Shown: one piece after another, positions 59,917-64,000 of the stretch
Numbering within the stretch: position 1 is the stretch's first letter
Layout of the letters: every line of letters begins with the position of its first letter
Assembly (NCBI RefSeq): GCF_014648695.1
Contig: NZ_BMRP01000013.1
Coordinates: 31,171-95,170, forward strand
DNA length: 64,000 bases
Reading direction: 5' to 3'
Source of the DNA: Streptomyces albospinus
GTDB taxonomy: Bacteria; Actinomycetota; Actinomycetes; Streptomycetales; Streptomycetaceae
The notes under the pieces: generated by a model
What the model saw: only the letters and a program-made list of their open reading frames with translations
What the model was told of the DNA's origin: nothing
Databases searched by the model: none
Made by a program: the position numbers and the translations under genes

Positions 59917-59938
59917 GGTCAACAGAGGGTCAAGGTTT
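59917..59938 (+). promoter_or_regulatory. PHO-box-like direct repeats
   Basis: GGTCAACAGAG (59917-59927) and GGTCAAGGTTT (59928-59938) form 11-bp spaced direct repeats with the GGTCA head of the Streptomyces PhoP-binding unit, and a GTGTTCACTTT element lies 20 bp further on. The downstream gene encodes a secreted phosphoesterase, a typical phosphate-starvation target. Agreement in the second half of the units is weak. Confidence 0.5.
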
Positions 59939-60059
59939 GGCCTGGGATACCTGACTCGGTGTTCACTTTCGCGCCATCATGGCTCTGCCCCGCCGCCGTC
60001 CGTCCGGCAGAGCATCCGGACGTACGGACCAACTCGATCCGCCCGGAGGAATAACCAGC

Positions 60060-61904
60060 ATGACCAGTAGGGGAAGCAGAGCAGCGATACGGACCCTGGG
60101 AGCCCTCACGGGTGCCGTGGCCCTCGCCGCCGTGGGTGGGGGAGCCCCCGCACTGGCCGCCGGTCAGCCGCACGGCGGCGCCTCCGGCACCGCCACCCCG
60201 ATCAAACACGTGGTGGTCCTCTTCGACGAGAACATCTCGTTCGACCACTACTTCGCGACCTACCCGCAGGCCGCGAACACCGACGGAACCAAGTTCACCC
60301 CGTCGCCCAGGACCCCCCGGGACATCGACAACCTGCGCACCGCCGGGCTGCTCAAGCACAACCCCAACCAGTACGCCCCCAAGCGGCTCACCCCGAAGCA
60401 GGCCATGACCTGCGACCAGAACCACGACTACGGGCCCGAGCAGTACGCGTACAACGGCGGCAAGGCCGACAAGTTCGTCCAGAACACCGACTCGGGCAAG
60501 TGCTCCGGCGGCCTCTTCGGCGAGCCCGGACTGGTGATGGACTACTACGACGGCAACACCGTCACCGGGCTGTGGAACTACGCCCAGCACTACTCCCTCA
60601 ACGACCGCTCCTTCGGGTCGGTCTACGGACCGTCGACCCCCGGTGCCATCAACCTCGTCTCCGGCCAGACCCACGGTGTGATCTCCATGGATCCGGCCTC
60701 CGGCACCGAGAACCCCAAGCAGACCGCCAAGCCGGACAAGGAAGCGGTCCAGTCGCCCGACGTCAAGGGCGTCGGCACGATGGTCAACGACCCGGACCCG
60801 GCCTACGACGACTGCTCCGGCAAGGACCGCAAGAGCAAGAACGCGGTCGCCTCGATGCAGGGCCGCAACATCGGTGACATCCTCAACTCCCGCAAGGTCA
60901 GCTGGGGTTGGTTCCAGGGCGGCTTCCGGCCGAGCACCGCGTGGGACGGTCAGCAGGGCCACTACGCCAAGTGCAGCGGCACCACCCACACCAACGTCGG
61001 GGGCGCGCCGGTCGTCGACTACAGCCCGCACCACTCGCCGTTCCAGTACTACAAGTCGACCTCCAACCCGCACCACCTGCCGCCGAAGAGCGTCAACGAG
61101 ATCGGCCACGCCGGCCAGGCCAACCACAACTACGACCTCAGCGACTTCGACGCGGCGCTGCGTGCGGGCAAGCTGCCGGCTGTCAGCTTCCTCAAGGCCG
61201 GCGCCTACCAGGACGGCCACGCGGGCTACTCCGACCCGATCGACGAGCAGCACTTCCTCGTCAACCAGATCAACCGCATCGAGCAGTCGCCGCAGTGGAA
61301 GGACACCGCCGTGGTCGTCGCCTACGACGACTCCGACGGCTGGTACGACCACGTCTACGCCAAGCCCCGCAACGGCTCCAAGGACACCTCCACCGGCTCC
61401 AACGGCAAGGCCACCGACAGCCCGGCCTGCCAGTCCGGCCCCGCCGCCGCGGGCGGCTACGCGGACCGCTGCGGCCCCGGCACCCGCCAGCCGCTGCTGG
61501 TGATCTCGCCGTACAGCAAGACCAACAAGATCGACCACACCGCCACCGAGCAGACCTCGATCATCAGGTTCATCGAGGACAACTGGCACACCGGCCGCAT
61601 CGGTGACGCCTCGTTCGACGCCCGCGCCGGCTCGCTGAACGGCATGTTCGACTTCCGGCACCCCAACAACAAGCAGGTGCTGCTCAACGCCGACGGCTCG
61701 GTCAAGTCCGTCGGCCCGATCCGCCCCGTGGCGCCCGTGAACACCTCCATCGACCCGGGCCCCGCGATGCAGGACACCGCCTCGGCCAGTGACGCGTCCG
61801 GCTTCCCCGTCGTGCCCGTCGGCATCGCGGCGGCGGTGCTCGCGGCAGGCGCGACCGGAACGGTCTTCGCCCTCCGGCGCCGCAAGGAGCAGGGCGCGGC
61901 CTGA
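60060..61904 (+). CDS. Secreted phosphoesterase (phospholipase C / acid phosphatase AcpA family)
   Basis: A 614-residue protein with a signal peptide (LGALTGAVALAAVGGGAPALAA) and a catalytic domain of the alkaline phosphatase superfamily. HVVVLFDENISFDHYF contains the metal/nucleophile site (E-N-x-S/R-F-D-H), GPSTPGAINLVSG follows, and VAYDDSDGWYDHV supplies more metal ligands. At the C terminus a transmembrane segment (VVPVGIAAAVLAAGATGTVFAL) and an RRRK stop anchor suggest attachment to the cell surface. Start ATG at 60060 with GGAGGA. Substrates may be phospholipids or phosphomonoesters. A PHO-box-like repeat lies upstream. Confidence 0.88.
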   Translation: MTSRGSRAAIRTLGALTGAVALAAVGGGAPALAAGQPHGGASGTATPIKHVVVLFDENISFDHYFATYPQAANTDGTKFTPSPRTPRDIDNLRTAGLLKHNPNQYAPKRLTPKQAMTCDQNHDYGPEQYAYNGGKADKFVQNTDSGKCSGGLFGEPGLVMDYYDGNTVTGLWNYAQHYSLNDRSFGSVYGPSTPGAINLVSGQTHGVISMDPASGTENPKQTAKPDKEAVQSPDVKGVGTMVNDPDPAYDDCSGKDRKSKNAVASMQGRNIGDILNSRKVSWGWFQGGFRPSTAWDGQQGHYAKCSGTTHTNVGGAPVVDYSPHHSPFQYYKSTSNPHHLPPKSVNEIGHAGQANHNYDLSDFDAALRAGKLPAVSFLKAGAYQDGHAGYSDPIDEQHFLVNQINRIEQSPQWKDTAVVVAYDDSDGWYDHVYAKPRNGSKDTSTGSNGKATDSPACQSGPAAAGGYADRCGPGTRQPLLVISPYSKTNKIDHTATEQTSIIRFIEDNWHTGRIGDASFDARAGSLNGMFDFRHPNNKQVLLNADGSVKSVGPIRPVAPVNTSIDPGPAMQDTASASDASGFPVVPVGIAAAVLAAGATGTVFALRRRKEQGAA

Positions 61905-61925
61905 CGCCCGCTCCACCGGCCCGCA

Positions 61926-61966
61926 GCCCGGCCGGATCGCCGCCCCGAGCGGTGATCCGGCCGGGC
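61926..61966. terminator. Hairpin terminator 1
   Basis: 13-bp perfect arms GCCCGGCCGGATC (61926-61938) and GATCCGGCCGGGC (61954-61966), shortly after the phosphoesterase stop codon. Confidence 0.75.
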
Positions 61967-61997
61967 GTCGCTGCTTTCCGCCGCTTCGCCCGCTGCC

Positions 61998-62026
61998 CTC
62001 GCCCGCCGGGACCGCCGGCGGGCGAG
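61998..62026. terminator. Hairpin terminator 2
   Basis: 12-bp perfect arms CTCGCCCGCCGG (61998-62009) and CCGGCGGGCGAG (62015-62026), next to the stop of the leftward LysE-type gene ending at 62029, so the convergent pair is separated by two hairpins. Confidence 0.72.
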
Positions 62027-62028
62027 CC

Positions 62029-62727
62029 TCACGCCCGCTCCGCCAGCAGCAGATTCGCGGCGAACCCCAGGAACGCCACACCGCTCAGCTGCTCCATCCG
62101 GCGCCGGAAGGACGGCCGCCGGACCCGCTCACCGAGGGCCGACGCGGCGTGGGACACCACCCAGTACCACAGCGCCAGTTCGGCCACATCGACCGCGGTG
62201 AGCAGCAGCGTGGAGCCGAAGACCGATGCGCCGTGCGGAATGAACTGCGGAATCAGACTCATGTAGAAGATGCCCGCCTTCGGATTGAGCAGGTTGGTGG
62301 CGACCCCGGCACGGAAGGCGGCCCGCCGTCCGCGCCGGGGCGATCCGTCGGTGGACCCGTCCTCCGCCACCGCGGCCACGACCGCGTCGGCACCGCCGTC
62401 CGCCGCCCCCTCGCCGTCCTCCGCCGTCTTGCCGGCGAACCGCCGCCGGGACGTCCAGAGGGCCGAAACCCCCAGCCATGCCAGGTAGATGGCGCCGCCG
62501 ATCCGCAGGGTGTCGAAGGCGAGCCGGGAGGCGGTCAGCAGCGCCGTCAGCCCGACGGCGGTCGCCGCGCCCCAGGCCAGGCAGCCGGTGAGGATGCCGA
62601 GCGCGGCGGCCCGGCCGCCGGTCCGGCCATGGGCGACGGAGGTCCGGAGGACGAGCATGGTGTCCAACCCGGGCGTGACGTTGATGAGCGCGGCGACGCC
62701 GGCGAACCACAAGAGCGAAGTGAGCAT
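62029..62727 (-). CDS. LysE/RhtB-family amino-acid exporter
   Basis: A 232-residue membrane protein with five or six hydrophobic segments and the family start INVTPGLDTMLVLRTSVAHGRTGG, followed by LGILTGCLAWG and ATNLLNPKAGIFY. An unusual charged Gly/Asp insert (about 100-135) lies in the cytosolic loop. LysE/RhtB proteins export amino acids or similar small polar molecules. ATG at 62727; divergent from the GIDE-domain gene 101 bp away. Confidence 0.87.
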   Translation of the reverse strand: MLTSLLWFAGVAALINVTPGLDTMLVLRTSVAHGRTGGRAAALGILTGCLAWGAATAVGLTALLTASRLAFDTLRIGGAIYLAWLGVSALWTSRRRFAGKTAEDGEGAADGGADAVVAAVAEDGSTDGSPRRGRRAAFRAGVATNLLNPKAGIFYMSLIPQFIPHGASVFGSTLLLTAVDVAELALWYWVVSHAASALGERVRRPSFRRRMEQLSGVAFLGFAANLLLAERA

Positions 62728-62828
62728 GCCAAGAGCCTAGGAGAACCATGGCCCGCGGTCGTCCCCCTTCCGACCGACCCGGGTAGGGTCGCGCGGTCAG
62801 GGGAGGAGCCGGACGGAAGGGCGCTGTC

Positions 62829-63605
62829 GTGATCTGGATGGGTTTGGCCTGCCTGGTGGTGGCGGTGTGCTGCGCGTACCTGGTGCGCGTCGCGAACACC
62901 CGGGCCCGCGCGATGGAGAGCACCGAGACGCTTCCGGTCCAGGACCTGCGGGCCATGCACGAGGCGGCGGTCCGGGCCGCGGGGGAGGGGCACTTCCGCT
63001 ACCGATGCGAGGTGGTCGGCCAGGCCCGGCCGCACGAGAACGGCGTACTCCGCTCCGAACTGGAAAACCTGGAGTGCGTCTGGCACAAGCACAAGATCAC
63101 CCGCAGGTACGAGGAGACCTACCGGGACGGCAACGGCAACCGCAGGCGCCGGACCAGCACCGAGGTGGTCTCCCAACACTCCAGCTCCACCGCGTTCTTG
63201 GTGGCGGACGCCACCGGCATGATGGTCGTCCGCCCCGGCAACGAGAGCGTCATCGGCGCGGAGAAGGTCCTGGACCGCTTCGACCCGCACACCGACAACG
63301 GCAACCGCCTCGAACTCGGCCCGCTGCGCCTGAACCTCGGCGGCGGCGACGGGACCATCGGCTACCGGCGCGAGGAGTGGATCGTCCGCCCCGGCAGCCA
63401 CTTCTACGTGCACGGCGAGGCCGGCGACGCCGGCGGCGTGCTCGCGATGGCCGCCCCCGCCGAGGGCGGAGTCTTCGTCATGTCCGTCAAGACCGAGGAG
63501 GAACTCCTCCGCGGCGAGAACAACAAGGTCCTCGGCTACGGCATCGGCACCGGACTCGCCGCGATCGCCGGGGTCGTCTTCCTCGTACTCGCCGCTCTCC
63601 GCTGA
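62829..63605 (+). CDS. GIDE-domain membrane protein (MULAN-like)
   Basis: A 258-residue protein. An N-terminal transmembrane segment (WMGLACLVVAVCCAYLV), a soluble middle (about 35-230) and a C-terminal transmembrane segment (GIGTGLAAIAGVVFLVLAAL) give the layout of bacterial relatives of the mitochondrial E3 ligase MULAN/GIDE. HFRYRCEVVGQA and EEWIVRPGSHFYVHGEA are the recognisable strands of the GIDE/BAM domain. There is no RING finger, so no ubiquitin ligase activity is expected despite the common database name. GTG start at 62829. Function unknown. Confidence 0.78.
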   Translation: MIWMGLACLVVAVCCAYLVRVANTRARAMESTETLPVQDLRAMHEAAVRAAGEGHFRYRCEVVGQARPHENGVLRSELENLECVWHKHKITRRYEETYRDGNGNRRRRTSTEVVSQHSSSTAFLVADATGMMVVRPGNESVIGAEKVLDRFDPHTDNGNRLELGPLRLNLGGGDGTIGYRREEWIVRPGSHFYVHGEAGDAGGVLAMAAPAEGGVFVMSVKTEEELLRGENNKVLGYGIGTGLAAIAGVVFLVLAALR

Positions 63606-63635
63606 CCCCCGCACACACCATGGGCCGTCTCCAAC

Positions 63636-63690
63636 TCCGCCCCCTCTTCCCCCTCTTCCCCCTCTTCCTCTTCTTCCCCGCTCTTCACAA
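63636..63690. repeat. Pyrimidine-rich microrepeat tract
   Basis: CCCTCTTC units repeated several times give an almost pure C/T strand over about 50 bp, just after the GIDE-domain gene. It is a purine/pyrimidine mirror-type tract and could adopt a triplex or slipped structure. No coding potential seen. Confidence 0.6.
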
Positions 63691-63725
63691 CTCCTTGGCC
63701 GGCCAGTCCAGCAGCCGGGCACCGA

Positions 63726-64000
63726 TCACCGCCGTGTGATGAACTGGCGTCGCGCGGCATCCTCTTGGCGTACCGCGAGGTGCTGCGCCCGCTCATACCC
63801 GCCGGCCGGTGCGTCGACGGCCTGCGCAACCACGGCCAGCACGCTGTCGGCCGACGCCGAGGCGGTCCGCGGCCACGCGGTCCGGGTCACCGCGAGGTGC
63901 GCATTGACCAGGGCACGCAGGCTGTGCCCCGCCTCGGCGCCCCGTTCCCCCGCGGCGCGCCGCGACTGGAGCTCATCGCGGTTCAGTCGCCGCCCGGTCT
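63726..64000 (-). pseudogene. Truncated PucR-like regulator fragment (window edge)
   Basis: The minus strand is open from the window edge to TGA at 63726-63728, 90 codons. RRLNRDELQSRRAAGERG, LRALVNAHLAVTRTAWP and the ending YERAQHLAVRQEDAARRQF match the N-terminal helical region of Streptomyces PucR-family regulators. In full-length members this stretch continues into the GGDEF-like and C-terminal helix-turn-helix regions, some 200 residues more, but here a stop follows four residues later. The gene thus appears cut short. The DNA-binding part is not visible in the other frames down to 63606. The 5' end lies outside the window. Confidence 0.6.

Overview
The window is chromosomal DNA from a Streptomyces-type actinomycete. 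The base composition is very GC-rich, codons are strongly biased to G/C in third position, GTG and TTG starts are frequent, genes are packed with ATGA/GTGA/TGATG overlaps, and typical streptomycete families are present (TerD, LCP, SpoIIE-type phosphatases, SAV_2336-type proteins, mycothiol-dependent DinB fold, EfeOB). I saw no tRNA, rRNA, insertion sequence or CRISPR array.

Region 1 (72-18241) is a compact biosynthetic gene cluster whose product I do not recognise. A divergent pair of promoters lies at 2933-3229. Leftward run an amino-acid adenylation enzyme and a coupled MFS exporter. Rightward runs a 15-kb operon: free-standing condensation domain, tandem ATP-grasp ligase, NodU/TobZ-like carbamoyltransferase, KamA-family radical SAM enzyme, PLP aminotransferase, mycothiol-type DinB protein, BtrH-like acyltransferase fused to a degenerate carrier domain, discrete carrier protein, two acyl-CoA-dehydrogenase-like oxidases, phosphopantetheinyl transferase, second adenylation enzyme. 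The parts imply that an amino acid is loaded on a carrier and oxidised, then joined to other amino acids through several different amide-forming enzymes and carbamoylated. No polyketide synthase, classical multimodular NRPS or pathway regulator is present. A TTA codon in the condensation gene suggests bldA control.

Region 2 (18156-25332, leftward) is a four-gene operon matching the architecture of the NTP-dependent biological conflict systems built from trypsin-like protease/VMAP, MoxR AAA+ ATPase, vWA and a trypsin co-occurring domain. Its 1184-residue last gene joins a degenerate vWA domain, a pseudokinase and a MinD-like domain with a degraded P-loop. It converges on region 1 with an 86-bp coding overlap.

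Region 3 (26024-50 kb) is mostly housekeeping and envelope/stress genes: an SDR-like protein with a zinc ribbon and altered active site, YjbR/MmcQ protein, zinc alcohol dehydrogenase, GlsB-like membrane protein, TerD, TatA-like protein, LCP cell-wall ligase, TPM-like membrane protein, ArsR-MgtA pair, GT39-like glycosyltransferase, UppP with an overlapping GAF-PP2C phosphatase, a propeller protein, a membrane PP2C, a vWA/secreted protein pair, and a glycine-rich protein broken by a frameshift at a run of seven C.

Region 4 (49874-56180) holds an FMN-dependent 2-hydroxy-acid oxidase and then a four-gene operon with three different PLP enzymes (Y4yA-type decarboxylase fold, cysteine-synthase fold fused to rhodanese, SufS-like desulfurase fold) plus a methyltransferase. 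It looks like a small sulfur/amino-acid metabolic island and also carries a TTA codon.

Region 5 (56208-64000) holds a COG4705-type membrane protein preceded by a 38-bp near-perfect palindrome, efeO-efeB without efeU, a secreted phosphoesterase behind a PHO-box-like repeat, a LysE-type exporter, a GIDE-domain protein and the truncated end of a PucR-like regulator.
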